Source: Legionella lytica (lineage in GTDB: Bacteria; Pseudomonadota; Gammaproteobacteria; Legionellales; Legionellaceae). Taken from it: a stretch of 64,000 bases of DNA. The position numbers and the translations under genes were made by a program. Location: contig NZ_CP071527.1 in the NCBI RefSeq assembly GCF_023921225.1, forward strand, positions 124,001-188,000, in the 5' to 3' direction. Below are positions 9,602 through 18,406 of this stretch, piece after piece. How positions within the stretch are numbered: the first letter of the stretch is position 1; every line of letters starts with the position of its first letter. A model generated the notes under the pieces. It made no database searches and was not told the DNA's origin. It worked only from the letters and a program-made list of their open reading frames with translations.

Positions 9602-10749
9602 ATAACTATTTAAATCGGTGGCACATCGCTGCCTTAATCCTGATTGGCAGTCTTCTCTCTGCGTGCGGTCGTCATGAACAGCAAAAAGCAGATAGTGCTC
9701 ATCGTTTTGAAGTCAAAACGCAAGCCTTACATAAAAATTTGCATTTTACGGGCACTATCCAGCCTTTGCATGAAAGCACTATTACCAGCCCCATGGAGGC
9801 TGTAGTCGAGACCATGAATTTTCATTATGGGCAAATAGTCAAAGAAGGAGAGGTCATTCTAACCTTGAATTCTACGGACCTACAAAAACAGTTTAATGAG
9901 ACTTTAACCGATTATTTAAAAGCGAAAGACAGTTATTCCATCGCCAAAGCCAAGTTTTCTGGTACTCAAGATTTATGGGATGCAGGTTTATTGGCTAAAA
10001 ATAATTACCTTAGTGAAAAGTCTAATATGGATACAGTGCGGGTCACGCTTATGCAGTCGACCCGTAAACTTACCGAAATGCTGGAAAAGGTAGATGAGCG
10101 TAATGCAAAAAAAATGTCGACCTTAAAGCTGGCTGATTTTGATAAGGTACGTGCTATTTTAGCATCGCAACATAATTTAATTCGCTTGAAAGCACCAAGT
10201 GGGGGCGTCTTGCTTTATCCACCGAAAGCAGGTGAGGATAAAGCCGCTCGCATTACCGTGGGTGCCTCAGTTAAAGGAGGCCAGGTTATTGCATTGATTG
10301 GTGATTTAACCGGAATTAGTATTGAAATTGAAGTGCCAGAAATTGATATCTCCCAGATCCATACGGGAATGAAGGCCAGCATTAGCGGTATTGCTTTTGG
10401 TAAGCATCCACTCCAGGGCGAACTAGTCGCTGTAAATGCCCAGGCTTCAAATACCAGTAATGGATTACCCTTTTTTACGGCAGTAGTCGAAGTAAAATCG
10501 TTGACCCCAGAACAGCAGCGCTGGATTAAAGTAGGCATGAGTGCGGCAATTGAGCTTAGTGTCGATAGCGGTAATCAATTAATCATTCCAATTGCGGCCA
10601 TCAAGCGAGAAAAAGGGCAAAATACCGTGATGGTACAAAACGCCTCAGGAGGCTTGGAAAAACGAATGATAACCACGGGCGCTGCACAAGCTGATACGGT
10701 TGTCGTCGAAACGGGCTTAAAAGCAGGGGATGTGGTGGTTTATGAGTAG
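9598..10749 (+). CDS. MacA-like periplasmic adaptor lipoprotein
   Basis: A 383-residue membrane-fusion protein of the HlyD/RND-MacA type. It starts with a lipoprotein signal ending LLSAC (Cys23), so it is anchored by lipid rather than a helix. The split lipoyl domain (EAVVETMNFHYGQIVKEGE and later IRLKAPSGGVLL) brackets a coiled-coil hairpin. Beta-barrel and membrane-proximal domains follow. It would bridge the MacB-type transporter and the TolC-like channel. It overlaps both neighbours by a few bases. Confidence 0.88.
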   Translation: MNNYLNRWHIAALILIGSLLSACGRHEQQKADSAHRFEVKTQALHKNLHFTGTIQPLHESTITSPMEAVVETMNFHYGQIVKEGEVILTLNSTDLQKQFNETLTDYLKAKDSYSIAKAKFSGTQDLWDAGLLAKNNYLSEKSNMDTVRVTLMQSTRKLTEMLEKVDERNAKKMSTLKLADFDKVRAILASQHNLIRLKAPSGGVLLYPPKAGEDKAARITVGASVKGGQVIALIGDLTGISIEIEVPEIDISQIHTGMKASISGIAFGKHPLQGELVAVNAQASNTSNGLPFFTAVVEVKSLTPEQQRWIKVGMSAAIELSVDSGNQLIIPIAAIKREKGQNTVMVQNASGGLEKRMITTGAAQADTVVVETGLKAGDVVVYE

Positions 10750-11446
10750 CCGGTCTTCGGTGGCTAAACCTTTAATGAGTCTGAGTAATATTGTAAAGAC
10801 TTATCATCTTGAAGGTATCAGCTCCACCGTATTAAAAGAAGTCTCTTTGACTGTTTCAGAAGGTGAGCTCTTAGCCATTGTAGGGGCATCTGGCTCAGGC
10901 AAATCGACTTTAATGAATATTATCGGTTTATTAGATAAGGCAGATACAGGAACCTACTTGCTTAATGAGCGGAATGTGTCGGCATTAAGTGATGATGAGC
11001 TGGCTGCTGTACGTAATCAGCATATAGGTTTTGTCTTTCAGCAATTTAATTTGTTACCCCGTTTTAATGCTATGCAAAATGTAGCGCTGCCATTAATTTA
11101 TCGAGGTACTCCGAGCACAGAAATCAACGACAAAGTTTTAGCCGCTTTAGAGCATGTTGGTATGGCCCGTTACGCACATCACCGTCCTACTCAATTGTCC
11201 GGTGGCCAGCAACAACGGGTTGCTATTGCGCGTGCGTTGGTGACTGAACCACAGGTCATTCTAGCGGATGAACCCACAGGAGCTTTAGATTCTCGCACTG
11301 GCACAGAAGTGATGAATTTATTTTTAAGCTTGCATGCCCAAGGCCGTACGATCATTATGATTACCCATGATGAGCATATTGCTTCCCTATGTCGACGGCA
11401 AATCACTCTGGCTGATGGTGCCGTGGTGGCGGAGAATTTGCCATGA
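10742..11446 (+). CDS. MacB/LolD-type ABC transporter ATPase
   Basis: A 234-residue ATPase of the LolD/MacB class. Motifs are Walker A GASGSGKST, signature LSGGQQQRVAIARAL, Walker B VILADEPTGALD, and H-loop MITHDE. It powers the permease encoded next. ATG 10742 overlaps the adaptor stop and gives the best coupling; ATG 10730 or 10775 are alternatives. In E. coli MacB this domain is fused to the permease, whereas here they are separate proteins, as in LolCDE-like and many other MacB-type systems. Confidence 0.92.
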   Translation: MSSRSSVAKPLMSLSNIVKTYHLEGISSTVLKEVSLTVSEGELLAIVGASGSGKSTLMNIIGLLDKADTGTYLLNERNVSALSDDELAAVRNQHIGFVFQQFNLLPRFNAMQNVALPLIYRGTPSTEINDKVLAALEHVGMARYAHHRPTQLSGGQQQRVAIARALVTEPQVILADEPTGALDSRTGTEVMNLFLSLHAQGRTIIMITHDEHIASLCRRQITLADGAVVAENLP

Positions 11447-12636
11447 ACTTCAAACGTCTTGTCCAACAGGCTTTAGTTAATTTAACAGCGGCAAAGCTAC
11501 GCTCTTTTTTAGCTGTTTTAGGTATTTTAGTGGGAACTGCCGCCGTGGTGGCTTTAATCAGTTGCGGGCAATTAGCTACGGAAAAAGCTTTAGAGCAATT
11601 TAAAGCCTTGGGAACGGATTTATTAGCGGTTGCTGTTTATCAAAAAGAACCAAGCAAATCGCCAAGCCAGGCGAGTTCATTATCCATTGATCAATGGCAA
11701 CAACTTTCTGAACTTATCCCTTATATTAAAGACATAGCTCCCTACAGCACGGCTTTTCAGCCAATGAGTTTTCAGGGTAAAACCATGCAAGGGGCGCTGA
11801 TTGGTGCTGATGAGCATTTAGCCAAAATTATAAAAATTAAACTGGCCCAAGGCCATTTTGTGTCTTTTGTGGAGTCGTTTGAGCATTATTGTGTGATTGG
11901 TGATGGTTTGGCCCAGCAAATTAAACAGATTAGTTTCGATGATCCAATTGGCAAGCAGGTACGCATAGGCCAGTCTCTTTATACCATTATTGGGATTGCC
12001 GAACGGTGGAAGGAAAATGGTTTTTTTAATGAGGACGTAAACCAAGCGGTGATCATTCCCTTGGCAGGTATGAACTTAGTAAGTAAAGATGCCAAAATAA
12101 ATAATGCAGTATTGGAGTTAAGAGCGGATAGCCCTATTGATCAAATCATCGTTGACATAAAGCAACTCATTAGCTCCTTTTCCCCAAAGCTAAGTGTGTT
12201 TCCACGCAGCGCTAAACAAATTATTGCCAGCATGGAGAGCCAAGGCCATATTTTTACTTTATTGCTGGGAGTGATTGGCGGAATTTCTCTTTTGGTTGGC
12301 GGTATTGGGGTAATGAATGTCATGTTGGTTTCCGTAAGCGAACGAAAAAAGGAAATTGGTATTCGCAAAGCGGTGGGAGCCCGAAATAGCGACATCCAAG
12401 CTTTATTTCTAGCCGAGTCGGTCATGCTTTCTTTAGTGGGAGGCGTTCTCGGAGTGATTCTGGGATTAATTTTTACTTGGATCGTTGCCTATTTTAGTGG
12501 ATGGAATTTTACCATTTACCTATTACCACCGCTGGCAGGGTTCATGGTTTCAGCCGCCACCGGTATTTTCTTCGGCTTTTACCCTGCTCGCCGCGCCTCA
12601 AAACTAGAGCCTGTAGTCTCCCTACGCAGTGAATAA
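11443..12636 (+). CDS. MacB-type ABC transporter permease (FtsX fold)
   Basis: A 397-residue permease with one N-terminal membrane helix (residues 18-40), a large periplasmic MacB_PCD domain and three C-terminal helices. The conserved cytoplasmic loop SERKKEIGIRKAVGA identifies the FtsX/MacB superfamily. It acts as a mechanotransmission pump that pushes periplasmic substrates through the adaptor and TolC channel. ATGA overlap with the ATPase gene. The substrate could be a small molecule, peptide or lipoprotein-like cargo; nothing in the sequence decides it. Confidence 0.92.
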   Translation: MNFKRLVQQALVNLTAAKLRSFLAVLGILVGTAAVVALISCGQLATEKALEQFKALGTDLLAVAVYQKEPSKSPSQASSLSIDQWQQLSELIPYIKDIAPYSTAFQPMSFQGKTMQGALIGADEHLAKIIKIKLAQGHFVSFVESFEHYCVIGDGLAQQIKQISFDDPIGKQVRIGQSLYTIIGIAERWKENGFFNEDVNQAVIIPLAGMNLVSKDAKINNAVLELRADSPIDQIIVDIKQLISSFSPKLSVFPRSAKQIIASMESQGHIFTLLLGVIGGISLLVGGIGVMNVMLVSVSERKKEIGIRKAVGARNSDIQALFLAESVMLSLVGGVLGVILGLIFTWIVAYFSGWNFTIYLLPPLAGFMVSAATGIFFGFYPARRASKLEPVVSLRSE

Positions 12637-12660
12637 TAGCTGTAGCTTTTCTTAAACAAC

Positions 12661-12672
12661 GTAGCCCGTATT
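12661..12672. repeat. Partial GTAGCCCGTATT repeat arm
   Basis: GTAGCCCGTATT closely matches the outer end of the long inverted repeat at 44844-44924, but no matching second arm is visible. Probably a decayed copy. Confidence 0.3.
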
Positions 12673-12744
12673 CGTGTTGTGTAACATGGGCGCGTCGAGC
12701 CCCTCATCCAAGCGACAGTTCGTATCCGTATTTTCATTTCCACA

Positions 12745-12773
12745 TTGAATTTCTAAACTAACTATTCTATGAT
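12745..12773 (+). promoter_or_regulatory. Sigma-70-like promoter for the di-haem peroxidase-like gene
   Basis: TTGAAT at 12745-12750 and TATGAT at 12768-12773 are separated by 17 bp. This predicts a start near 12780, about 30 bases before ATG 12811. Confidence 0.5.
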
Positions 12774-12810
12774 GAAAAAACTCTTTTTATCATAAAAATG
12801 GACTTTGGCT

Positions 12811-14226
12811 ATGTTAAAAAAATCTTTAGGATTAGCGGTATTAACAGGCAGTATTTTTTCCGTTTCCTATGCAGATAAGCCTGCTACAGATGCCTTAACT
12901 CCTACTGCAAATAATAATGTTCCCACAAGTTATGCTCCAGTCGCTATTCATGAATCCTTTCAAAGTATTTTGCAACGCATGAGTGCAGCAAAACAAGAAG
13001 TTGAAGCCAAGCAACAAGAACTGTTAAAACAACGCTATGACTTAAGCAACAAGCCCTCACCAACGGCAAAAATGTCTAATGGGAAAGCAGTTCAAGAGGG
13101 CGTGCGTGTTAAATTGCCCGCAGGAGTGACTTGGGAAAAATTAGGACAAATGAGTCCTGAGGAAATTAAAAAACAAGGTTTATTCCCCGCAGGCTTTTTG
13201 CCTCTACCTCACCCGCATCATGCTGAGGGTGGAATGGTATTTCCTAAATTTGCTATTGATGAAATTAATAAACAAGAAAATCGAGATTTAACCCGCTTTG
13301 ATTTGGATTTCGATATCCCTGATCACTTTTTACCCCCATTCCCTGCCCCGATGTTCTTAACTACGCATCCAGAGTTGGGTGATGTATCGAAGGGTAAATT
13401 AGTAACCATTGACAACTATTATGAGTTATTTAATGGGATTTTGAATCCGAAGCAAATCGAAGGTTTGCGACTCTTACTGACCCCCTTTCCACAACAACAA
13501 TTTAACCAAACCGAAGATCGCCGCTCACTAAAACCAAGTCGTGGAGTTGCCTGTTTTGACTGCCATGCGAATGGCCATACGAATAAAGCAACACATTTAA
13601 CCGGAGAGGCCCGACCACAAGAAGTGCGCCATCGCGTGGATACCCCGACTTTGCGTGGGGTAAATATTCAACGTTTATTTGGTTCTCAACGTGCCTTAAA
13701 AACAGTAGAGGATTTTACTGAGTTTGAACAAAGAGCCGCATATTTTGATGGGGATCCAGTTATTGCTACTAAGAAAGGGGTTAACATTTTAGAGCGCGGT
13801 AGCCAGGTTCATTTTATGTCAGAGTTCCAATCTATCCTCGATTTTCCTCCAGCACCTAAATTAAACTGGGAAGGAAAGCTTGATCCAGCTAAAGCAACAC
13901 CTGCTGAAATGCGTGGGCAAGAGCTGTTCTTTGGTAAAGCGAAATGTGGTACTTGTCATGCGGCACCTTATTATACCGACAACACCATGCATAATTTACA
14001 GACGGAAAATTTTTATCAGCCGCAAATGGTTAATGGAATGAAAGTTGTCGGTGATGGACCAATTAAAACCTTCCCTCTTAGAGGCATAAAAGACTCTCCT
14101 CCTTATCTGCATGATGGTCGTTTGCTGACTTTGGCTGATACCGTGGAGTTCTTCAATTTAGTGTTGCAACTCAAGTTGACTCCAGAGGAAAAAGCAGATT
14201 TAACCGCCTTTATGGAAGCATTGTAA
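12811..14226 (+). CDS. Periplasmic di-haem cytochrome c peroxidase-like protein (MauG/CcpA family)
   Basis: About 471 residues with a signal peptide (LGLAVLTGSIFSVSYA) and two haem-c sites, ACFDCHANGH near residue 250 and KCGTCHAAP near residue 385. The last third ends in the family's PLRGIKDSPPYLHDGRLLTLADTVEFFN segment (in two parts). This places it with bacterial di-haem peroxidases and MauG-like enzymes, which reduce peroxide or oxidise partner proteins in the periplasm. An N-terminal extension of roughly 220 residues, partly coiled-coil, precedes the first haem and is unusual. The in-frame TTG at 12805 is less likely than ATG 12811. No partner protein is encoded alongside. Confidence 0.85.
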   Translation: MLKKSLGLAVLTGSIFSVSYADKPATDALTPTANNNVPTSYAPVAIHESFQSILQRMSAAKQEVEAKQQELLKQRYDLSNKPSPTAKMSNGKAVQEGVRVKLPAGVTWEKLGQMSPEEIKKQGLFPAGFLPLPHPHHAEGGMVFPKFAIDEINKQENRDLTRFDLDFDIPDHFLPPFPAPMFLTTHPELGDVSKGKLVTIDNYYELFNGILNPKQIEGLRLLLTPFPQQQFNQTEDRRSLKPSRGVACFDCHANGHTNKATHLTGEARPQEVRHRVDTPTLRGVNIQRLFGSQRALKTVEDFTEFEQRAAYFDGDPVIATKKGVNILERGSQVHFMSEFQSILDFPPAPKLNWEGKLDPAKATPAEMRGQELFFGKAKCGTCHAAPYYTDNTMHNLQTENFYQPQMVNGMKVVGDGPIKTFPLRGIKDSPPYLHDGRLLTLADTVEFFNLVLQLKLTPEEKADLTAFMEAL

Positions 14227-14253
14227 GGGTATCTTTATTCGGCTATATCTTAT

Positions 14254-14328
14254 GTAGGCTGGGCTGTAACGCTCGGCATTGAGAGTAAGCATAAACCGTG
14301 TTTTGCTGGGCTTTACAGCCCAGCCTAC
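14254..14328. repeat. 16-bp perfect GTAG-ended inverted repeat
   Basis: GTAGGCTGGGCTGTAA (14254-14269) and its exact complement TTACAGCCCAGCCTAC (14313-14328). It lies in the gap before the transglycosylase gene. Confidence 0.75.
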
Positions 14329-14416
14329 GATTTGCTTGAAGCCACGTGGTTGTACATACGTCACGTCATCTTATAGAATACATTTTTAGTTTAAAGAAAA
14401 ATAAAGGGGAAGGGCT

Positions 14417-15388
14417 ATGAGAAAGTGGTGGCTAGTCGCAATAGTAAGTATTTTGATGCATCAAATTGCTTTCGCACAACAGCAAAGTTGGAATCAATGG
14501 GTTGCGGAGGTACGTACTGAGGCTTTAGCTCAAGGCATTCCTCCAGAGGTTTTTGATAGTGCTTTTGCCGGAATCCGGGAACCCAGCCATGCCATTAAAG
14601 GGCTTTTAAAGTCACAGCCTGAACATCGGTTGACCTTTATGAAATACCGCAGCACTCGAGTGGATAATTACCGAATTGCAATTGGGCGCAAAGAATTTAA
14701 AAAGAACCAAGCCATACTTGAAGATATAGCGAAAAAATATGGAGTAAATCCTTGTTTTATTGTTTCTTTTTGGGGAATGGAAACCAGTTATGGCACCTAC
14801 ATGGGTAATTTCCCAGTGATTAAAGCCTTAGCTACGTTGGCTTATGATTCAAACCGTAAAGACTTCTTCCGTAAAGAATTATTCATTGCCCTACGTATTC
14901 TTAATGAAGGCCATGTTAGTTTAGCTGATTTTAAAGGCGAGTGGGCCGGTGCTTCCGGACAACCACAATTTTTACCTTCCAGCTGGGTTAGATATGCAGT
15001 GGATTATGATGGTGATGGTCACCGTGATATTTGGAAAAGTAAACCAGATGTCTTTGCTTCCATCGCGAATTACATGAAACAAAATGGCTGGCAAACAGAT
15101 GAGCCCTGGGCTATTCAAGTTAAGTTACCTAAGAATTTTGATCGTGCATTGGAAGGTAAAACTACGATTAAACCAGTAAGTGAATGGGCTTCTTTGGGGG
15201 TACTTACAGAAGATGGCAAACCATTGCCTCATCAAAACTTAAATGCAAGTATTGTTGAGCCTTATGGCGGTCCTACATTTATGGCTTTCCCTAACTATAA
15301 GATGATTTTGCACTATAATAATTCTATCTATTATGCAGGAGCCGTAGGTTACTTAGCGGATAAAATCTGCCAAGCACAACCACGATAA
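14417..15388 (+). CDS. MltB-family lytic murein transglycosylase
   Basis: A 323-residue exported enzyme with a signal peptide ending near AFA and an SLT_2 (MltB) domain. The catalytic glutamate is Glu122 in WGMETSYG. The family segments GEWAGASGQPQFLPSSW and the Asp-rich DYDGDGHRDIW loop follow. It cleaves peptidoglycan glycan strands to 1,6-anhydromuropeptides. There is no lipobox, so it is soluble periplasmic rather than an outer-membrane lipoprotein like E. coli MltB. The start has a strong AAGGGGAAGGG leader. The next gene begins 6 bp after its stop. Confidence 0.92.
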   Translation: MRKWWLVAIVSILMHQIAFAQQQSWNQWVAEVRTEALAQGIPPEVFDSAFAGIREPSHAIKGLLKSQPEHRLTFMKYRSTRVDNYRIAIGRKEFKKNQAILEDIAKKYGVNPCFIVSFWGMETSYGTYMGNFPVIKALATLAYDSNRKDFFRKELFIALRILNEGHVSLADFKGEWAGASGQPQFLPSSWVRYAVDYDGDGHRDIWKSKPDVFASIANYMKQNGWQTDEPWAIQVKLPKNFDRALEGKTTIKPVSEWASLGVLTEDGKPLPHQNLNASIVEPYGGPTFMAFPNYKMILHYNNSIYYAGAVGYLADKICQAQPR

Positions 15389-15394
15389 AAGATT

Positions 15395-16264
15395 ATGAAT
15401 GATTATCTTGATAAAACTGCCAGTTTAACGCCTTTAGCAAAGCGGGTAATTTGTGACAAAGCCACAGAATATCCGCACACAGGGGCTTATAATCAAGTAG
15501 TTACTCAAGGTACTTATTTATGTCGACGCTGCGGCTTGGCACTTTTTCGTGGCTCAAGCCAATTCAGCTCTGGTTGCGGTTGGCCTAGTTTTGATGCGAA
15601 TATTGTGCAGGCTGTGAAACAAGTTCCCGATAGCGATGGCAGACGCATGGAAATTCTTTGCGAGCGCTGTGATGCACATTTAGGGCACGTGTTTACTGGC
15701 GAATACTTTACCCAAAACAATTTACGCCATTGTGTTAATTCCGCTTCCATTGATTTTATTGCTGATAACAGAGTTTTAGATACCGAGGAGGCCATTGTTG
15801 CTGGCGGCTGTTTTTGGGGTGTAGAGCATTTTTTAAAGTTGATTCCTGGGGTATTGAAGGTTGAGTCTGGTTACACTGGTGGTGTGACCTTAGACCCCAG
15901 TTATGAGCAAATCTGTCAAGGCAATACCGGACATTATGAGGCCGTACGCGTTATTTATGATAAGGCGCAAACAGATTACCACCAGGTGTTGAAACGTTTT
16001 TTTGAAATTCATGACCCAACTCAAAAATTGGGACAAGGCCCTGATATTGGACAGCAGTATCAGAGCGCGGTGTTTTATTATAATCAAGAACAATTAGATG
16101 AGGCTGAGCTCTTGATGCAAATGCTTCAAAAGCGTGGCTATCAAGTGGCAACACACCTATTGCCGGTGCAGACATTTTGGCAGGCAGAAGATTATCATCA
16201 AGATTATTATGCCAAACATCATAAGATCCCTTATTGTCATCAACCCGTAGAGCGTTTTTCGTAA
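15395..16264 (+). CDS. msrBA: Fused methionine sulfoxide reductase MsrB-MsrA
   Basis: A 289-residue fusion. Residues 1-130 are MsrB, with zinc-binding pairs CRRCG and CERCD, the CGWPSF segment and catalytic RHCVNSAS. Residues about 137-289 are MsrA, with the catalytic GGCFWGVEHF, DPTQKLGQGPDIG and a C-terminal cysteine (PYCHQ) as likely resolving residue. The pair repairs both R- and S-methionine sulfoxide. The order B then A is the reverse of the PilB type. No signal peptide is present, so it is cytoplasmic. Ribosome-binding site is poor; 6 bp after the transglycosylase stop suggests coupling. Confidence 0.93.
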   Translation: MNDYLDKTASLTPLAKRVICDKATEYPHTGAYNQVVTQGTYLCRRCGLALFRGSSQFSSGCGWPSFDANIVQAVKQVPDSDGRRMEILCERCDAHLGHVFTGEYFTQNNLRHCVNSASIDFIADNRVLDTEEAIVAGGCFWGVEHFLKLIPGVLKVESGYTGGVTLDPSYEQICQGNTGHYEAVRVIYDKAQTDYHQVLKRFFEIHDPTQKLGQGPDIGQQYQSAVFYYNQEQLDEAELLMQMLQKRGYQVATHLLPVQTFWQAEDYHQDYYAKHHKIPYCHQPVERFS

Positions 16265-16346
16265 AACAATTTATTACTTTCTCACTCAGTGCAAAAAAAT
16301 TGAATTATAATTAATCGTATATATGTAATCAAAAGGAAGTACAGCG

Positions 16347-16922
16347 ATGCACGAGCCCAAAGAAACCTCTGATAAAACTACTGCTAAAAAAACTGAACAG
16401 GAAGATGAGGTTTTCTTATCTGCTCCCTTAGAAACCGGAGAGACAGATATTGCTAAACAGATAGGCACTCAATTAGATGACGAAGAAAATGCGAAGAAAA
16501 AACAAGTGTCGATACAAAGCGAACAGCTTGATGTATTGTTGAAGGCCTATAAAGATCGGTTTGGTGAAGATGATTGGTACAAGAAACATCCCCCCAAAGT
16601 TGAAGAGGATGGCAGTATCACCATGCACTTTAAGTCTTTTGATGATCTCGCTGATTTTAGTAAAGAGCAGGCAGAGGCGGGGATTCCCTTTGTCATGGTA
16701 GATAGCGATACGAATAAAGTAATGGCTTATTCAAATGGTGATGGTAAATTATATAACGGTGACGGTACTGAATTTAAAGCAGGGCAAAAGGATTTCATCG
16801 ACGGCGATGACTTTAAGAACTTTAAAATGCCTGAGCCCACTTCAGGCCCTGAGCCCACTCCAAATGAGGGACCCGATGAAGATGCAGAACAAGACGAAGA
16901 TAATCAGGTCAGGCCAACATAA
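16347..16922 (+). CDS. Acidic protein of unknown function
   Basis: A 191-residue strongly acidic protein with a clear AAAAGGAAGT ribosome-binding site. The N-terminal 60 residues and C-terminal 35 are low-complexity, rich in E, D, K and P (tail SGPEPTPNEGPDEDAEQDEDN). A central segment of about 80 residues looks folded (LLKAYKDRFGEDDWYKKHPP, then DDLADFSKEQAEAGIPFVMVD). No signal peptide or membrane helix. I recognise no family. The central part, which ends with GDGKLYNGDGTEF, might bind a ligand or metal. The acidic tail is compatible with a type IV secretion signal, but that is only suggestive. Confidence 0.7.
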   Translation: MHEPKETSDKTTAKKTEQEDEVFLSAPLETGETDIAKQIGTQLDDEENAKKKQVSIQSEQLDVLLKAYKDRFGEDDWYKKHPPKVEEDGSITMHFKSFDDLADFSKEQAEAGIPFVMVDSDTNKVMAYSNGDGKLYNGDGTEFKAGQKDFIDGDDFKNFKMPEPTSGPEPTPNEGPDEDAEQDEDNQVRPT

Positions 16923-16954
16923 GTCTTTTCGCAGCTTGGATGTCGTGTAATGCT

Positions 16955-16977
16955 GTAGGTCGGGTCCCTGGCCCGAC
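16955..16977. repeat. Short GTAGG palindrome
   Basis: GTAGGTCGGG...CCCGAC with a small loop (GTCGGG 16959-16964, CCCGAC 16972-16977), in the gap between the two unknown genes. A single-unit relative of the GTAGGTTGGGCCC repeats. Confidence 0.5.
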
Positions 16978-17122
16978 GTTTCTCACCAGTATCACCAAAA
17001 GCGAATAAGTTGAATACATCATTACATTAATCTTTTAAGGCTTCCACTCGTACAACTCCCATCTTGATTTTTACGATGCTATCTGATAGATTTTTGCTCA
17101 CTTATTTAGGCAGGGATGAATT

Positions 17123-18364
17123 ATGCCGCATTATCGTAAACAAGCCGCTCTCGAATTAATAGTGCAACTGAAAGCATACTTAGGCACAGATAGATTGCAA
17201 CCTAAGGATTATATGCCCAAGCCCGAGGTTAATTGGAATAAAATACTTGAGGTGTTCGCTGAGTACGAAGCCAAAACAAAAAATCTCTACCAACATAAAA
17301 ATATATTTAGCTTGGAAGTATATAGTTTTTTTTATCAGTATATATTAGCTATTTTAATCGCCAAGAAATATCTTGATCTCAAAGACGCGAATACCATCCA
17401 TAAGCATTCAGCAGAGCGAAGGGTTTTACTGAATGAACACGTCCATTTTATAATTGAACGACTCACTCCTTACCAGAAAAACCATGAGGGATTGAAGGAT
17501 CTTGTGCTTCCTCCATCTTCAGCAGAACCGCAAAAAGCAATTGATTATGAAGCAAATGCTGCGACTAAGTTATATAAAGATTATGTACAAGCATATAACA
17601 AAACAAGTTCGTATAAATTGGATAGTAAGATACCTGATTACTTCAAATGGGAAGATGTTATCTCTGATCTTGAGCGAGCCGAGCTCACCATGCTGTATAA
17701 CTTACATAGTAAGCAGCCAGATAAAGAGACAGGGTACCGCTATATACAGGTTCTTGCTGGAGCCGAGAAATATCTTGAACGTGCAAAGAAAGATAATCCG
17801 CACAGAACCGCGCTTGTACATGAGCATTTAACCTTTGTAATTGAAACGCTGCAATTAATGCAAGCAAAAGTGCCTGCGCTAATTCCGTTGGCGATACCAC
17901 CACAAATGATGGCTAGCAAGGGAGAGAGCTCTCCCGCCTCTGAAAAACCAAAGCCGTATAGGAATGAGAAATTAACTCCAGTTCTAAAAAAGATAGAGAA
18001 TTATGCAACGTACCTAAAAAACGATCCTCGCAGTCATTCTTTTTTTGGCACCAACCTCCGAGTCTCTAATAAAGGGCAAATGCTGTTAGATTTTGTAACT
18101 GATATCCAAAATGCAACTGACTTAAATGAAATTAAAAAGCTCATTAGCGACTTTGATCTACAACGAAATAACTATATTCATCATAAAGCTATTTTTTCAT
18201 TAGGGCAAAATGCAACAACCCTCTATTTTAATTCATTTATGAGTAATATTGGTTGTGCTACACGCTTACGCACAACAACGATCACCTTAATCGACGAGCT
18301 TCGGGAATTAGTTAATGAGTCGAACCTCATGCCCCAACGTAGCACTCGTAACACGATAAATTAA
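17123..18364 (+). CDS. Effector-like protein with internal duplication
   Basis: A 413-residue soluble helical protein with an internal repeat. Residues about 45-115 (ending ERRVLLNEHVHFIIERLTPYQ, split here) align with 175-245 (ending PHRTALVHEHLTFVIETLQLMQ). A proline/serine linker at 252-275 leads to a third region with NDPRSHSFFG and DLNEIKKLISDF. It has no signal peptide or membrane helix. A glutamate-rich stretch (DELRELVNES) lies close to the C-terminus, as in many Dot/Icm substrates. Ribosome-binding site CAGGGATG and its own terminator mark a single-gene unit. I recognise no enzymatic motif; effector status is inference. Confidence 0.75.
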   Translation: MPHYRKQAALELIVQLKAYLGTDRLQPKDYMPKPEVNWNKILEVFAEYEAKTKNLYQHKNIFSLEVYSFFYQYILAILIAKKYLDLKDANTIHKHSAERRVLLNEHVHFIIERLTPYQKNHEGLKDLVLPPSSAEPQKAIDYEANAATKLYKDYVQAYNKTSSYKLDSKIPDYFKWEDVISDLERAELTMLYNLHSKQPDKETGYRYIQVLAGAEKYLERAKKDNPHRTALVHEHLTFVIETLQLMQAKVPALIPLAIPPQMMASKGESSPASEKPKPYRNEKLTPVLKKIENYATYLKNDPRSHSFFGTNLRVSNKGQMLLDFVTDIQNATDLNEIKKLISDFDLQRNNYIHHKAIFSLGQNATTLYFNSFMSNIGCATRLRTTTITLIDELRELVNESNLMPQRSTRNTIN

Positions 18365-18369
18365 GATGT

Positions 18370-18400
18370 AACCTGGTTGCTGCAACCAGGTTTTCTTTTT
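18370..18400 (+). terminator. Rho-independent terminator
   Basis: A 9-bp stem AACCTGGTT / AACCAGGTT with a GCTGC loop is followed by TTCTTTTT. It ends transcription of the duplicated-domain protein just before the converging P450 gene. There is no T-run on the minus strand, so it acts mainly in the plus direction. Confidence 0.85.
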
Positions 18401-18406
18401 AGAAGC

